DNA of 5,980 bases from positions 1-5,980 of the forward strand of contig JAGMBN010000076.1 in assembly GCA_023129655.1 (NCBI GenBank), in the 5' to 3' direction. The translations under genes were made by a program, and so were the position numbers. The notes below the pieces were generated by a model, which made no database searches, was not told the origin of the DNA, and saw only the letters and a list, made by a program, of their open reading frames with translations. The DNA comes from a bacterium (GTDB lineage: Bacteria > JAHJDO01). How positions within the stretch are numbered: the first letter of the stretch is position 1; each line of letters begins with the position of its first letter. This document shows positions 5,756 to 5,980 of the stretch, piece by piece.

Positions 5756-5980
5756 TTATTCTTCGTTTTCTGCTTTAAACGCGCGTGATTTTTTCTTTTC
5801 TGACTGAATTTTTTTTGCTTTGAGAATTTTCTCTTTTGCTCTCTTTGAGCGCTTGCGTTTCTGCCGCTTTATTTTGGCAATGCGCTTCACTTCTTCGCTT
5901 TTCCTGCCTAGCTGAATCTGCTCTATTTTATCAGCCAGTATCCTGCGAGCAAGGAATCTGTTAAGCGCTTGTGAGCGTTC
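5756..5980 (-). CDS. C-terminal part of a release-factor-like ribosome rescue protein (RF-1 domain family), partial
   Basis: Seventy-four codons are open from the window edge to a TAA at 5758-5756; the N-terminus lies beyond 5980. The visible part starts ERSQALNRFLARRIL, continues through DKIEQIQLG, and becomes a Lys/Arg-rich tail (KIKRQKRKRSKRAKEK, then KKIQSEKKKSR). This matches the end of short 'peptide chain release factor-like' proteins with an RF-1 domain, relatives of ArfB and mitochondrial MTRFR. In that group a GGQ motif hydrolyses peptidyl-tRNA on stalled ribosomes, and the basic tail enters the ribosome's mRNA channel. The GGQ itself is outside this window, so the call rests on the ERSQALNRFLAR helix and the tail. 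The toxin gene follows 75 bp downstream on the same strand; no convincing terminator separates them. Confidence 0.72.
   Translation of the reverse strand, partial: ERSQALNRFLARRILADKIEQIQLGRKSEEVKRIAKIKRQKRKRSKRAKEKILKAKKIQSEKKKSRAFKAENEE

Noticed and set aside
2542..5790. Exact 12-mer ACGCGCGTGATT at 2542-2553 and at 5779-5790
   Set aside because: Both copies are inside coding sequence in unrelated genes, and about one such pair is expected by chance in a window this long.

Overview
The window is gene-dense, AT-rich bacterial DNA with Shine-Dalgarno-type starts, TGA and TAA stops and the standard code. It suggests an uncultured bacterium. A plant/spirochaete-type (group III) phosphofructokinase, an aberrant YchF homologue and an 8-bp AGGCACAA-type tandem repeat are compatible with a spirochaete or a PVC/Omnitrophota-like lineage. 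That placement is weak inference; no marker gene settles it.

Left part (1-1440): a minus-strand gene for an ATP-type 6-phosphofructokinase of the long 'PfkA group III' family. It starts at TTG and is divergent, across only 52 bp, from the next gene. Middle (1441-5171): a compact plus-strand run of a large GT-B glycosyltransferase (587 aa), a YchF/OLA1-like protein whose nucleotide-binding motifs are broken although its C-terminal half is canonical, and a YbbO-like short-chain dehydrogenase/reductase. Spacing is 13 bp between the first two. A 40-bp degenerate 8-mer tandem repeat lies between the last two.

Right part (5172-5980): three minus-strand genes convergent with the run. In transcription order these are the 3' end of a class-I-release-factor-like ribosome rescue protein (cut by the window edge), a RelE/ParE-type toxin, and a ribbon-helix-helix antitoxin. 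The toxin gene comes first and overlaps the antitoxin by 10 bp. In front of it are two TGTA..TACA palindromes about one helical turn apart, a plausible autoregulatory operator. The toxin-antitoxin pair looks more AT-rich than the metabolic genes and may have been acquired.

There is no evidence for a wholly new system. The most unusual items are the YchF homologue with lost G1/G2/G3 residues, the toxin-first TA module with its tandem-palindrome operator, and the 8-bp repeat at the SDR start. No tRNA, rRNA, CRISPR array or insertion sequence was seen, and no gene-free stretch exceeds 300 bp.
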